Shown here: piece after piece, positions 36,276 through 47,973 of the stretch
Layout of the letters: each line of letters begins with the position of its first letter
How positions within the stretch are numbered: the first letter of the stretch is position 1
Assembly (NCBI GenBank): GCA_001931905.2
Contig: MSJI02000758.1
Coordinates: forward strand, 21,873-85,872
Direction: 5' to 3'
DNA: 64,000 nucleotides
From: Cladosporium sp. IMV 00045
Taxonomy: Eukaryota; Ascomycota; Dothideomycetes; Cladosporiales; Cladosporiaceae
Translations under genes and position numbers: made by a program
Notes under the pieces: model-generated
What the model saw: only the letters and a program-made list of their open reading frames with translations
Databases searched by the model: none
What the model was told of the DNA's origin: nothing

Positions 36276-37975
36276 TTACACATCACTCGAGTCCTTCGCC
36301 CCCTCCCCACCAGCCTTCTCCTCCCCAGCCTTCTCCCCCTTCGCAGCAGCCTCCGCGCTCTTCTGCAACTGCTGCACCTCCTCCTTGTCCTTGGCCCACT
36401 GGGAAGCGCCGTCGTCGAAGTCCTCCTGGATCTTCTCCATGCGCTCCTGCTTGGCCTTCTCCTCGGCCTCGCGCTGCTTGCGCTCGTTCTCCATCTCCTC
36501 CATGTGGCGGATGTCGTCGACGGACGGCTCGTACAAGTGCCAGATCGTGTAGTGGGGGAGGCCGACGACGGAGAATTTCATGCGTTTGGCCATCTGTGGA
36601 AGAAGGGTGTTAGTCGGATGTGTTCGTTTGCGCGGTCCGTCTTTTCTGGAGAAGACAGCACTCACCTTTCCGAATCCTTCAGTCTCGGCGTGCTTCTCGA
36701 AACTGAAAGCTGGGAAGTGCACGCCGCTTCTGAACACCTTGGCCTTTGCCAGGATACTGACACCTCCAACGCCGTCAATCTCCATTTCCATATCAGGGTC
36801 GCCGTAAGGGTCGCGCAGATAGGCAAGGTGAGGGCGCCAAGTGGCGTACTCGGCGTAACCTTCGACGATGACAGCATCTTCGTCAAGAGTATCGGCCAGA
36901 GCGAGCGCGGTCTCGGATTCCTGCCAGCTGTTGAGGTCGTAAGGCTGCTCGCCTCCCAGCCAGTCGGGGAGAGGTCTCCAGACGTCTGTTTCTTTGTTAG
37001 CCGAGGGTTTTCTTTTCGGGATTCCTTCTCATTCATTCTTCAACATACTCGGCACGATGACATCCTTGTTATGCCTCATCAGATCCTCCAGAATGGTGAA
37101 CGGAGCAGTCTCCACATCCACATCTCTCCAGTACACCCAGCTGTGCGTGGGCCTGAGCGCCGCGCTCAAAAGCCAATTGCGGGCCTGTGCCATGCTCTTT
37201 CTGCGGCTCGCCTGCGCCGCGAAACCATGTCTGCTCTCCACATCCTGGTTGACTTTCTGACCAAAGTCCTTCTCCAGCACACTGATCTCGCCAAACGTGC
37301 CCTTGATGTCCGGGTTCTCCTGCAGATCGGCGAGCAAGTCGGAGAGAAGCGTGAGGGTGTTGTCTTTGCTGTCGCCGACGAGGAAAGCGAGGTCGATGAG
37401 CTGATGGGGGTAGGTGAGGTTGCGCAGGTGGGAGAAGAACATGGGCAGATGGGGTGCGGCGTCGCGCAATGGTGCGCAGAGAAGGATGCGCTCTTCGCGC
37501 TCCCAGCCGCGGCTCGTGCCTCCCACGTTGCTCAAGTCGTAGTAGCGGACGGTTTCCAATTGGAAGGCCTCGTCGGAACCGAAGAGGCCGAGGGAGAGGG
37601 CAGGGAAGATCGCCGCGGGTCGTATTGAAGGGATGAAGATCATGAGGATGAAGAGGAGGGCGGCAATGGCGCCTCCGAGACGCATGAACAGCCCTCGTCG
37701 GCGCTGGAAGGCATTTCTCGATCGTGGTTGGTATCTGGTGTAAATTGTTAGCCAAAATCACCTCCCTGAAGCCGATCGTCAAGCGGGCAACAATCGCGCA
37801 GGAACAATGCCTGCCGTGCCCACAAGACCTGGCAAAGGCATCACACATACTTGTCATATTTGTCCGTGGATATGCTGAAGTTCCTCCCCGAAGAATAGTG
37901 GCCATTGGCGCCCGCACCGTAGCCATGGCGATTCATCTTCTCCCGTTGTGCCGAGGAGGCATATGTTGGCAGCAT
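36276..37975 (-). CDS. Anp1/Mnn9/Van1-family alpha-mannosyltransferase subunit
   Basis: Four exons: 37975-37851, 37734-37049, 36985-36666, 36593-36276; introns of 116, 63 and 72 nt; 482 aa. GT62 protein of the Golgi mannan polymerase complexes, which extend the alpha-1,6 backbone of N-linked mannan. Seen: a short cytosolic tail, a signal anchor at about 62-77, the DxD site D246-V247-D248 in YWRDVDVE, and VPNVWRPLPDWLGGEQPYD rebuilt across intron 2, a family hallmark. The C-terminus is a long Glu/Lys/Gln-rich coiled-coil-like tail, more like Anp1 than Mnn9; the exact paralogue is not decided. The stop at 36276 overlaps a good splice donor (GTAAGT), so a fifth exon at 36093-36042 is possible. 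Confidence 0.88.
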
Positions 37976-39460
37976 ATGTCCCAGAGCAGCGCGCCTCAAG
38001 GGCGTAAGGCTAATCCTCTCACGCACACACCGCGCGCCCGCACAGAAGCCAGGAAGGGTGGTGTGGCTGTTTCGCAACAGTAAATGCTGGAAGGGCGAGT
38101 GGGAGGATGGGAGGGCGTGGGAACGTGGCTTTCTCCTAACAGAAAGTCTGGCGCGGCGCTAGAAGGGGGGAAAGGGTAGGTAGGTAGCGAGCGGCGGAGT
38201 GGGATTCGCGGAGGATGGCGGTGGTGGTGGCGGTGGTGGTGATGATGGTGTTGGCGAATAGTAGTAGTGGTAGTGAGTGGGTGCAAGGTGGCAGAAGAAT
38301 GGAAGTGGAGCTTGTCTGGGTATTATTGCGATGTCAGCTTTAGAGGGAAGGGCATATATCGAGACAAGCCAAACCGATACGCTACGCCCGGGGCTGGCTT
38401 GGTGAGAGAGCGAGTGGGAGAGAGAGAGCCAGCAAGTGGAGACAAACGTTGACGCGGCCTAGCGACAACAAACCTCTGAGCTGACGGTGATGATGAGACT
38501 GACCTGCGTTGGTTGAAGGTAAGCGGCTTCTTCGATTGTCTTTTTTGAAGCAAACAAAAATAACAAACGTCTAGTTGTATCTGTTGGTGTGTGTGAACTG
38601 GCAGGTGGTGATGATAAGAGCGAAGACCATCCGACGGGACAAAAAGGGCGGAAAGGTGTCACGAAACTGGTCGCGCCCATCCCTGTGTTTCATGTCAGAC
38701 TCGCTCGACTCGAAAGTGGTGAGACGGAGTGTCGATTGATTACGACGTGCCATGATTTGCCTAAACTCAGTTTACCTCATAAGCATCCTCTCATCACCAC
38801 ATATTTTAATCAACATCTTTCCAACGGACTCGCCTCCTGAACTACCGACTATCACATCTCGCTGTCTACGTGAATCGATCCTCTACGGCCCACGATTCAA
38901 TCATACATTGCCACTGATTCTCTCCTGCTTTGTACAGATAGGGCTTGTTTCTTCGAGTGACATTCTCCCAATAAATCCTCTGAGAGATCCCGAAATAAAT
39001 TAATCCTTCTCCCGATGTCTGTCAGCTTTTCTTCGAGCGGCACTTCCGATGCGCCACACCCGTTCGGCTGCTCTCCAAGCGAGTAAGGCGAGCAGCAAAA
39101 TTAAATACCATATACGATCCTGCCCTTGTTCTTGTTCGTGTTGCTGTGCCCATCTTCACCCTTTCCTTGTGATGACAGCTCGGTTTGCATGATTTTCATT
39201 CCAGCGTATCGTAATAAATGTACATAGAGCAAAAAGCGCTAACGTGTCACACGACCAAGTGACAGCTCTTCCTAAACCCACCCCCTTGCTTCACACGCGG
39301 CTCTGCAGAGTCAAGGCTGCCTACCTACTTGGGCAAAGGCTTCATCACACCTCGAAGCCTGTCTTTCGAGAAACGCCTGTTCATCCTTTCGCATGCCCTC
39401 ATGCGTCTGTGTCCATGTCTGTGATCTCCAAACCTCAAATCCCATGCATCACCCATCCGC
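37976..39460. other. Intergenic region Anp1-family gene / RFA2
   Basis: 1.5 kb with a GGT-rich microsatellite at about 38217-38250. No tRNA or conserved ORF recognised. Confidence 0.5.
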
Positions 39461-40359
39461 TCAAACCTCCAGGATCGCCCAAGTGTGATCGTCGACGGTG
39501 GTATAAATCATGCCCAAACCCTGCAACTCATCGCCCGCCTTCAACACCTCATTCACATCAACATTGACCCTCGTGGCGATATCCTGCATGTGCAGCCCCT
39601 CGTTCGTCTGTGGCGTGTTCTTCAGACAAGCGAAAACCTTCCTCGCCGAAGGCGACATGTGGCTCGGCATCGAGCGGTCCCCACCGTACCCGCCGTCCAT
39701 CTGCCCTCCCATTCCATTACCCGCTCCGTTCGCAACACCGCCCTTGTTCCCCCCCTGCTGCAGCCCCTCCGGCGAGCCTCGCGTGAAGTGCAAATGCACC
39801 ACCGTCGCTTCCAGCAAGTGGTACTGGATCTCGTTGTAGTCCTGAATAGGCCTGATGACGTTCGCGCCGACGTGTCTCTTGTTGCCGAACGCTTTCAGCC
39901 TGCCGTACACGCGCGCATAGCCCTGCTCGACCACGCTGTTCTTGCCACCACCGCTCTCGCCCTCCTCGTTCGCAGCGTCCATGTCCACCCACACTTTCAC
40001 CTCGATGATCCCCGTGCCGTCGTCAAGTTTGTACGTGACGTTCGTGGTCTGCTTGCTAATATTGCGCACTTGCCCGACGAATGTGACCTGTGTCGCTTCC
40101 GCGTCGTCGATCATGAAGTGTTCGGCGTCCGGGTTGGGGTGGTAGGCGTCGACGAGCTGCTTGATGGTGACGGGGCGCAGGGTATCTTTGCCGTAGGATT
40201 TCTTGCCGCTGGGGCTGTCGCTTTGGCTGCCTGGCATGAATCCGCCGCCGTTCATGCCGCCGCTTTGCCCGTAGGAGGTTGTGCTGTATTGGTTGTTGTA
40301 ATCTGGGGCGGTCAGTTTAGGATCGTGTCGTATTTTTGGGAGGGAAAGGGCATACCCAT
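39461..40359 (-). CDS. RFA2: Replication protein A 32-kDa subunit
   Basis: Two exons, 40359-40356 (only ATGG) and 40302-39461, with a 53-nt intron; 281 aa. RPA32 is part of the nuclear RPA trimer that coats single-stranded DNA in replication, repair and checkpoint signalling. Seen: a Gly/Ser/Tyr-rich phospho-type N-terminus beginning MDYNNQYS, an OB fold (TFVGQVRNISKQTTNVTYKLDDGTG ...) at about 65-185, a Gly-rich linker and a C-terminal winged helix (NEGLHMQDIATRVN ...). The four-base coding exon is inferred because no other ATG gives the conserved acidic-Tyr N-terminus; the intron has a CTGAC site. Length fits the family. Confidence 0.9.
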
Positions 40360-40660
40360 GATTGTAGAAGGTTCGTAATGAGAGCAAGGTAATGGGTGAA
40401 AGGTGTCGTAAGAAGTATACAGCAAGGTTGAGTGTTTCTTTACTTTCACTTCATTCGCCCGGCAGCAGTTCAGAAAGTTGGACGCGCCTTCCCCGCGTCG
40501 CGTCAAACAGCACTTTCGGCCTGCATTTAGACTTTTCGGCAATCGCCGCACTTTCCCGGGCTAGAAAAAAGTCTCGAGCGCCTCGGATAATTGTAGATGG
40601 GTGAAGAGTTGGGCGAAGACTTAGCATACCACCCTATACACTCTTTTGCACAACGCCAAA
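40360..40660. other. Divergent promoter region RFA2 / DBP10
   Basis: 301 nt between two divergent genes. No regulatory element identified with confidence. Confidence 0.5.
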
Positions 40661-43420
40661 ATGGGCAGAGCAGCGTCGCCAGCGCTGTCCGAGAACGAGG
40701 TGGATATCTCGAAGAATCTCTTCACGGACAACGCTTTTGGAAGCGATGGCGAGGATTGGGAACAAGATGCTGCCCCAGACAGCAGGCCGAAGAACAAGAA
40801 GAGGAAAACGGAGGATGTAGTGGACGCATTTGAGGACGACGATGACGATGAGGAGGCTTTCATCGCTGCGACGCAAGTCAAGGCCAACCGAATGAGCGAG
40901 AACAAAGTGGCGAAGAAGTCTGGCGCATTCCAGAGCATGGGTTTGAATGCTGTTCTCCTCAAGGCTATCACGAGAAAGGGTTTCAGCATGCCCACGCCGA
41001 TTCAGCGCAAGACGGTGCCTTTGATCTTGGACGGACAGGATGTTGTCGGCATGGCTAGGACTGGATCTGGAAAGACTGCGGCTTTCGTTATTCCCATGAT
41101 CGAGAAACTCAAGTCGCATTCTGCCAAGGTTGGCGCACGTGGTATCATTCTCTCACCATCAAGAGAATTGGCTCTGCAGACACTCAAGGTTGTCAAAGAA
41201 ATGAGTAGAGGCACGGATCTCAGATGTATTTTGCTGGTTGGTGGTGACAGTCTGGAGGAACAGTTCAGCAGCATGGCGTCTAACCCGGATATCATCATCG
41301 CAACTCCCGGTCGTTTCGAGCATTTGAAAGTTGAAATGGGATTGGAACTCTCAAGCGTCAAGTATGTGGTCTTCGACGAGGCAGATCGACTTTTCGAAAT
41401 GGGTTTCGCCGCGCAATTGACGGAGATCATGCACTCTCTACCAACAACTCGACAAACTCTGCTATTTTCCGCCACACTTCCTAAATCGCTCGTTGAATTT
41501 GCACGCGCTGGCTTGCAAGACCCGAAGCTTGTTCGATTGGACGCCGAGAGCAAGATCGCACCCGGACTTCAAAGTGCGTTCTTCACCGTCAAGCTGGCAG
41601 AGAAGGAAGCATCGCTCTTGTACATCCTCGAGGAAGTGATCAAAATGCCTACTGGAGAAACCGAAGCCGCAAAGAAGGCAAAGGCAGCGAGCGACAACAA
41701 GAAGCGGAAGCGTGACGGCCCAGGCCCGAAGCAAACACCCACACCACATTCTACAGTGATCTTTGCTTCGACAAAGCACCACGTCGAATACTTGGCCCAT
41801 TTCTTGAAGAGCGTCGGATACGCTACGTCTTTTGTTTACGGTGCTCTCGATCAGACGGCTCGTAAGATGCAAACCGAGGAATTCCGGACCGGCATGAGCA
41901 ACATCTTAGTAGTCACAGATGTTGCTGCGCGTGGTCTCGATATCCCAGTCCTTGCCAACGTCATCAACTACGATTTCCCACCCCAACCCAAAGTCTTCAT
42001 TCACAGAGTCGGCAGAACTGCCCGTGCAGGCGAATCTGGTTGGAGTTACAGCTTGATCGGCCAGCATGACATGCCCTATCTTGTCGATCTGCAGCTCTTC
42101 CTTGGCCGTAAATTGCTGCAAGGCCGCGCGCAACCGGAAGAAGGCATGTTCAAGGATTCCATCGTCGTTGGTTCTTTGGTTCGTGATAAGCTTGAGCGAT
42201 ACATGGAGGAAGCTTCCAAGACGATTGAGCATGATGGAGATTTGGCTCTCATGAGAGATGTCGCAGCAAAGGGTGAGAAACAGTATCTTCGCACAAGAAA
42301 CCCTGCATCTGCCGAGAGTGTGAAGAGAGCGAAGAATCTGGCTCTTACCGCGACGGAAGCCTCGAAAGGAAGCAATCTCTTATTTGAGGAGGATGAAGGC
42401 GCGGCTGAAGAGCAGGCCCGCTTAGCTATGCTTGCACGTGTCAGTGGCTTCAAACCTCAAGAGACAGTCTTCGAAGTGGGTAAGAGGGGAGCTGCGGCGA
42501 CTGAGATGTCAGAGGTCATGCAGAAGCGAAGAAACCAGGTCGCTGCGAGAGAAAAGATCAAACAGGAGAAGGCCAAGGAGGCAGCAGCACAGGCACTTGA
42601 ATCCGCACCGGAGATGCCTGGCGCCAGCAACAACGATAACGAAGACGACGACGACTCCGAGGACGAACTGGTTCTGACACAGCCCGGCACCGCCGACATG
42701 GAAGAAGCCTCGGACGGCGAGCTCGAGCTCACCTTCACACAGCCCGACAGCATGCCCGGCGGCAAGAAGGCGAACAAATGGCAAGACTCCGAGCACTTCA
42801 TGTCGTACAACCCCAAAACGATCAACATGGCCGAAGACCGCGGCTACGGCGTGCACTCGGGCGGCGTCAACAGCGGCAACTTCGTCTCCGACGCCGCGGG
42901 CGCGACCATGGACCTCGCCAACGACGACGACAAATCTTTCGCCACGGCCAACAAGATCAACAGCATGCGCTGGGACAAGAAGAACAAAAAGTACGTCTCA
43001 CGCGCCAACGACGTCGACGGCAGCAAAGGCCAGCGCTACATCACCGGCGAGAGCGGGCAGAAGATCGCCGCGACGTTCAAATCTGGCCGGTTCGATGCGT
43101 GGAAGAAGGCGAATAAGGTCAATCACTTGCCGCGTGTGGGTGAGATGGAGAAGGCCAACAACCATTTCGCTAATAACAACCCCAACGACGGTAAGAGGTT
43201 CAAGCACAAGCAGGACAAGGCGCCGAAGGAGGCGGACAAGTACAGAGACGACTACCACGAGCGGAAGAAGAAGGTCGCGGCTGCGAAGGAGCAGAGGCGT
43301 GGGAGATTCGCTGAGGGTAAAGGCAAGTCTGAGATCAAGAGTGTGGACGATGTTCGCAAGGGCAGGAAGGAGTTGCAGAAGAGGAAGGAGAAGAACGCTA
43401 GGCCTAGTCGGAGGAAGTAG
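40661..43420 (+). CDS. DBP10: ATP-dependent RNA helicase DBP10
   Basis: Intronless, 919 aa. Nucleolar DEAD-box helicase needed for 60S ribosomal subunit assembly. Seen: an acidic N-terminus, the Q-motif region (GFSMPTPIQRKTVP), Walker A ARTGSGKT (132-139), DEAD at 239-242, SAT at 270-272 and motif VI starting H448 (HRVGRTARAG). The long C-terminal extension has an acidic patch, the DBP10CT-type block (W-x-D-S-E-H-F followed by the NFVSDAAGATMDLANDD region) and a strongly basic end (RKELQKRKEKNARPSRRK). Helicase motifs are all intact. ATG at 40661 (MGRAASPA) has the better context; another in-frame ATG lies 15 nt upstream. Confidence 0.96.
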   Translation: MGRAASPALSENEVDISKNLFTDNAFGSDGEDWEQDAAPDSRPKNKKRKTEDVVDAFEDDDDDEEAFIAATQVKANRMSENKVAKKSGAFQSMGLNAVLLKAITRKGFSMPTPIQRKTVPLILDGQDVVGMARTGSGKTAAFVIPMIEKLKSHSAKVGARGIILSPSRELALQTLKVVKEMSRGTDLRCILLVGGDSLEEQFSSMASNPDIIIATPGRFEHLKVEMGLELSSVKYVVFDEADRLFEMGFAAQLTEIMHSLPTTRQTLLFSATLPKSLVEFARAGLQDPKLVRLDAESKIAPGLQSAFFTVKLAEKEASLLYILEEVIKMPTGETEAAKKAKAASDNKKRKRDGPGPKQTPTPHSTVIFASTKHHVEYLAHFLKSVGYATSFVYGALDQTARKMQTEEFRTGMSNILVVTDVAARGLDIPVLANVINYDFPPQPKVFIHRVGRTARAGESGWSYSLIGQHDMPYLVDLQLFLGRKLLQGRAQPEEGMFKDSIVVGSLVRDKLERYMEEASKTIEHDGDLALMRDVAAKGEKQYLRTRNPASAESVKRAKNLALTATEASKGSNLLFEEDEGAAEEQARLAMLARVSGFKPQETVFEVGKRGAAATEMSEVMQKRRNQVAAREKIKQEKAKEAAAQALESAPEMPGASNNDNEDDDDSEDELVLTQPGTADMEEASDGELELTFTQPDSMPGGKKANKWQDSEHFMSYNPKTINMAEDRGYGVHSGGVNSGNFVSDAAGATMDLANDDDKSFATANKINSMRWDKKNKKYVSRANDVDGSKGQRYITGESGQKIAATFKSGRFDAWKKANKVNHLPRVGEMEKANNHFANNNPNDGKRFKHKQDKAPKEADKYRDDYHERKKKVAAAKEQRRGRFAEGKGKSEIKSVDDVRKGRKELQKRKEKNARPSRRK

Positions 43421-43867
43421 ATGTGCTATTGGATGGAGGGTGAAGCATGAGTCGTAGTCGAGTAAAGATGAAACCTTTCGAGATACCAGGGGATGTTCCT
43501 TTGTGATACCAATATTCCTTGTCAAATCTACCGACTTGTTGAGCCCAAAGTTAATGCATTTCCTCATATCGTTTTCGCCCGTGGGAAACGTGCCGACTGT
43601 TTGGCGACCAGCGAGAAGGCACGCATCATCTATTATCATGCGTGCAAGCAACGATACCTTATCAATGAGCCGATGTTGAAGAATCTGTCTTGTTCTCGCA
43701 GAACCTCAAGCTTCACCGTATCGAAACCTGATGGTCCGTGCGCAGAGCACCTCATCTCAAACCTCAAATCACGAGTCCCATTTCCGATTAAAGAAGCAAC
43801 CGGCAGAACAACCAAGCAGCACCCCCAAGGATTCACATGTAGCTCTCACTCCAAGCGCGACGCAAGC
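43421..43867. other. Intergenic region DBP10 / DUF202 gene
   Basis: An open frame runs from 43493 into the DUF202 gene without a stop, but shows no family similarity before 43868 and is taken as leader. Confidence 0.45.
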
Positions 43868-44632
43868 ATGGATTCCAGCATCTCTTCCGCCTCGGACCTA
43901 ACCTTCCTGAACCAGCCTTATCGCCCTGTGTACAGCCCTTTCGCAGCGGCAAAGCCGGTCCTCGTTCATCAGTAAGATCCTTTGATTGACTATACAGCGC
44001 TTGCAGGCGGTCTGTTCTTATTTGGGCTCCGCCTGATTGGCTATTCTTAGGAGAAATACGTATGACAAACACGTCTTCACCGAACGACCTCTCCTGGGCC
44101 CGCTGCTTTTCGACAACAATGACTCGGACGCGAGGGATCACTGCGCTGCTGAGAGAAGTACGTGGAACAAAACCACCTTTTCCCTTCTACTCCCGCAAAG
44201 GTCATATCGTCTAAGACTCTAGAATCGTAGCCTTCCTCTCCTGGCTCCGCCTCGCAACCTACATGGCCATCGTCTCCGTGGCGATCTTGATAAGCTTCCA
44301 CCTCAAGCGCGAAGCGACGCCACTAGAAAAGCGAATCGCGCTTCCTTTCGGGCTGGTGTTTTGGATTCTGGCGATTGCTTGTCTGGCAGCCGGGTTGAAT
44401 AATTATGTCAAGACTGTGACGAGGTATTCGAGAAGGCAGGCGCTTGTGCAGAGTGGGACGGGGACGCAGGTGGTGAGTCTTGTTGCATTCTCGATTCTTG
44501 ATGACGCTCAATTGTGTGGGTTGTTTTGTTGCTTACTGTGAGTCTCAGGTCTTCACGGTCGTTGCGACTGCGATCATTGCGGCTTGTGTGCTTTTCTTGT
44601 CGACGAATGCGGGTGTTAGTAGGTCGCAATGA
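43868..44632 (+). CDS. DUF202 membrane protein
   Basis: Four exons rebuilt by eye: 43868-43971, 44051-44157, 44231-44472, 44549-44632 (introns 79, 73 and 76 nt, all GT-AG); 178 aa. DUF202 proteins are small multi-pass membrane proteins; a DUF202-like domain also occurs in vacuolar VTC subunits, but the function of stand-alone fungal members is unknown. Seen: a Ser-rich cytosolic N-terminus, the block RPLLGPLLFDNNDSDARDH leading across a splice into the DUF202 signature ERTFLSWLRLATYMAIVSVA, then three predicted membrane spans. Splices were selected because they restore ERTFLSWLRL and the third span. Convergent with the DUF2306 gene. Confidence 0.8.
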
Positions 44633-44765
44633 GACGAAAATAGTAGGAAGGTCGAAATGCATTATTGATACTAGCAAAAAACCATCTATAAGAGGGAAGC
44701 AATGTTTACCCGAAGCAGAAGATGCTTTCTACACCACCTCAGACCTCGAACTCGATCTCAAGTCT

Positions 44766-45764
44766 CTACTTAGCAACCACCTCGCCGTCTTTACTCGGCA
44801 CAAGCCACTCAGCATCACCGAAGCGATCAGAAGTCAAACCAGCACTGCCCGGCCGCCTGAACCCACGCTCCACTTGCCGCTCATAACTCACCTTTCTCAA
44901 CCGCTCAGCCTCCGCCGGGGTCAAGTGGAGGTAAAGCTCAATCCCCAAAGCATGCAACAGGAAAGCAACGATACCAGCACCAGCAAACGTGCCCTGCAGT
45001 GCAGCCATGATCTCCGCAACACCGTTCTCACCAAAACTCATCTTGACCACAGCCCAACCCTGCGGATCTGCAACGCAGGCGACGTATTCCTCCGCAGCAC
45101 CCACGGAAGCCAACTGCTCGCAGGCAATCATGCGGTAGGAATTGGGTATCATTCCCATGATACTCGTCGCGATGATCTGAACGAGGCGAATGGTGATGAT
45201 GCTAGCGGAGTAAGCCCAAGCACGCAGCATCCAAGCGCGGTGCTGTTCGATCTGCAAGCGCTTGATGTTGACGTACGCCAGGATCATGCTGGCAACGACG
45301 GCGATGCCGAATGATCCCGCGAAGGCTTGCGTCGCGAAGTCGCCGCCGAAGGCGACTTTGCTGATGATAGCGCCCGTGACGGAGAAGAGGAGCATGAGCA
45401 GCATGACGACGTAGCCGTTGAGTCTGTGCAGGATGAGGGCTTTGTAGCGGACGACAGGGATGAATTGAATGGTGGCGAGGAGGCCGGCGGGGAGCACGGT
45501 GACGATGTGGATGGTAAGTGAGACTTTGTACAGCAGGCCGTTGGTTTGGTAGGCCCATGCCTCGCCTGGTGCGGAGGCTGTGTTGATCCAGTAGCCCCAG
45601 ACGTCGAAGATTCGGACTTGGGAGAGGCAGAAGCCAAAGAGGTAGCCGAGGGATATGAAGGCGAGGATGGCGTTGTAGCCTTTCTTGAAACCGATTGGGT
45701 TGTAGACTTTTCGGAGGTAGCGTACCGCTACGTTGGGGTTGTTGTTGTGTTTATAAATCGCCAT
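44766..45764 (-). CDS. DUF2306 multi-pass membrane protein
   Basis: Single exon, 332 aa. Member of the DUF2306 family of fungal and bacterial membrane proteins of unknown function. Seen: about seven hydrophobic spans between residues 25 and 300, with conserved charged motifs between them, including LHRLNGY after span 3 and EQHRAWMLRAWAY, which are typical of the family and suggest a cofactor- or ligand-binding membrane core. The C-terminus is soluble and charged. The start MAIYKHNN is selected for its strong CCACCATGG context; the open frame continues upstream without an ATG. Confidence 0.85.
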   Translation of the reverse strand: MAIYKHNNNPNVAVRYLRKVYNPIGFKKGYNAILAFISLGYLFGFCLSQVRIFDVWGYWINTASAPGEAWAYQTNGLLYKVSLTIHIVTVLPAGLLATIQFIPVVRYKALILHRLNGYVVMLLMLLFSVTGAIISKVAFGGDFATQAFAGSFGIAVVASMILAYVNIKRLQIEQHRAWMLRAWAYSASIITIRLVQIIATSIMGMIPNSYRMIACEQLASVGAAEEYVACVADPQGWAVVKMSFGENGVAEIMAALQGTFAGAGIVAFLLHALGIELYLHLTPAEAERLRKVSYERQVERGFRRPGSAGLTSDRFGDAEWLVPSKDGEVVAK

Positions 45765-46506
45765 GGTGGGCGTAGGAGGCAGCTGTAGCGCAAGCAAGGA
45801 AGATTGCGATTGAGTTTCTAGATCAATCGACACAAAGACAAGATTAATGCTGGGATGATACTATGAAGGTTTGGACAAAAACCACTTCCCGAGATACTTC
45901 GGACGCATACTTATCTTCCTCGAGGCCTGTAGTGCAGTCAACCGTGCTTTGCATTGACCTCCTGAAATACCTGAGTAGCTCGTACTCGTCTCAAACAGAG
46001 CTGAATGATGCATCCAGAACGGCCGGCCGTAATGCAGATTGCTAGGCAATGATATAAAACCAAAATGGAAAGGTTTTGCGCGGTGATGGCTGAAGTGGTA
46101 GAGCTTGTCTTTCATTGGTCAATTAACGAGCATCAGCAACACAGATCGCATGCTTGGCAGCGCGTTGCAGCCAAAATAAGTCAGCATGCCTTGTGGCAGT
46201 GTTTCAAAACCTCTCTTTAATCACCGCCTTGCGTGTACAACACATTGTAGATGTTAGCAGGCATTGTAAGCACATGAGACCACACCTCTGTGGAGGCCTT
46301 GCCAAGTTCACACACTTCGCGCAAGCTTCCAAAAGGAGCCTAGCGTCGTACGGCCGTAGCGTCCGCAGAGTGGCAGGACAGGTGTTCTGGCCAGTCATCA
46401 TCCACGGTGGACGACGACAAGATTAATCTGCTGACGACATTTGATACCGACCTGAACACTCTGTTGCATTATCTGGCTGCCTTCTTCACTGCATGTGCCA
46501 GCGAGC
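45765..46506. other. Divergent promoter region DUF2306 / ALG2
   Basis: Between two divergent genes. An in-frame ATG at 46495 could lengthen ALG2 by four residues. No other gene seen. Confidence 0.5.
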
Positions 46507-47973
46507 ATGGCCGATGATCGGAAGAACATCGTCTTCGTGCATCCTGATCTTGGTATAGGAGGCGCAGAGCGCTTGGTCATCGACGCTGCGGTAGGATTGC
46601 AGTCTCGCGGTCACAAGATCACCGTCTTGACATCCTATCGCGATACAAATCATTGTTTCGATGAAGCTAGAGATGGTAGGTCAATCTGATGCCAGGACAT
46701 CAGCCTTGCAACGTTTCCACACAACAGGGGCTAAGTATTGAATCAAGGAACCCTCGACGTGCGTGTGCGCGGCGACAGTATATTCCCGCAATCTTTCGGC
46801 GGACGCTTCATGATCCTGTGTGCGATTCTGCGGCAGATTGCTCTCGTGATAAGCACAGGCTTGTTCTCTTCTGAACTGAAAACGCTGGCCCCGGATGTGA
46901 TATTCGTGGATCAACTAAGCGTCTGCGTACCTTTGTTCCGCATCATCTACCCCAGCGCTAAAATTCTCTTCTACGGCCACTACCCGGATCGTCTTTTGGT
47001 GAAGCAAGACAAGGGTTGGACGAAGCACATCAAGAATGTGTATCGCGTGCCGTTCGATGCTATTGAGGGGTGGAGCACCGGCTGCTCGGACTCGATCGTT
47101 GTCAACAGCAAGTACACAAGAAGTGTCTATCGGTCGACATTCCCTTGGTTTCGACTTCGCTCGCTTAGAGTGATCTACCCATGTGTCGACACGAAAGGAA
47201 GCGAGCGAAGCGATGGACCAACTTCGCTCTGGCCTGACAAGAAGGTCTTACTCAGCATAAACCGTTTTGAGGGCAAGAAGGATTTGTCCCTGGCGGTGGA
47301 GGCATACGCGGGCTTGTCTGTCCAAGAAAGAAGCCAAGCGAAACTCGTGATTGCTGGAGGCTATGATTCAGCCATCCATGAGAATGTCAGAACGCACAAG
47401 TCTCTGCAGGAGCTAGCCGACTCCCTGCAGCTCTCGCACGCCACATTCAAGCCGCAAGATACGTCTCTCACTGATCTTTCTACCGAAGACGTGGATGTCC
47501 TGTTCCTTCTGTCTGTTCCGCAGGAGCTCAAGGCACGCCTCTTGCAGTCAGCCAGCACCCTTATCTACACTCCCACCAATGAGCACTTTGGCATTGTGCC
47601 TCTCGAGGCTATGCTTGCAGGCGTGCCGGTCTTGGCGACCAACACCGGTGGCCCGCTGGAAACAATCTACGACGGACGCACCGGTTGGCTCAGGAGCCCT
47701 AGCAAGGTCGAGCAATGGACGGATGTCATGCGCAAGCCTCTCATTCCGTCTAGTGCCGGCAGCCTGAAGAAGATGGGCGACAGTGGCAGGGAGAGAGTGC
47801 TTGCGGAGTTCAGCGAGACGAAAATGACTGAGCTGTTCAATCACGAGGTTCTGCGTGTCGTGCAGAGTACCGAGAAGCGTCCGAAGATCACGCCGGAATG
47901 GCGGGTTGCTCTTTTGTGGATTCTCGCCATTGCTATCCCTGGCGTGTTTCTCGCGATGAAGATTATGTGGTAG
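46507..47973 (+). CDS. ALG2: ALG2 alpha-1,3/1,6-mannosyltransferase
   Basis: Exons 46507-46675 and 46748-47973, 72-nt intron; 464 aa. Alg2 adds the second and third mannose to the dolichol-linked oligosaccharide on the cytosolic ER face. Seen: the GT4 N-terminal domain opening with IVFVHPDLGIGGAERLV, the block ILFYGHYPDRLL, and the C-terminal GT-B domain with the EX7E pair E335/E343 in NEHFGIVPLEAM and NTGGPLETI downstream. A hydrophobic segment at the extreme C-terminus (about 440-462) matches the membrane tail of fungal Alg2. The intron splits Gly (G|GA) and restores DGTLDVRV. Confidence 0.95.
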
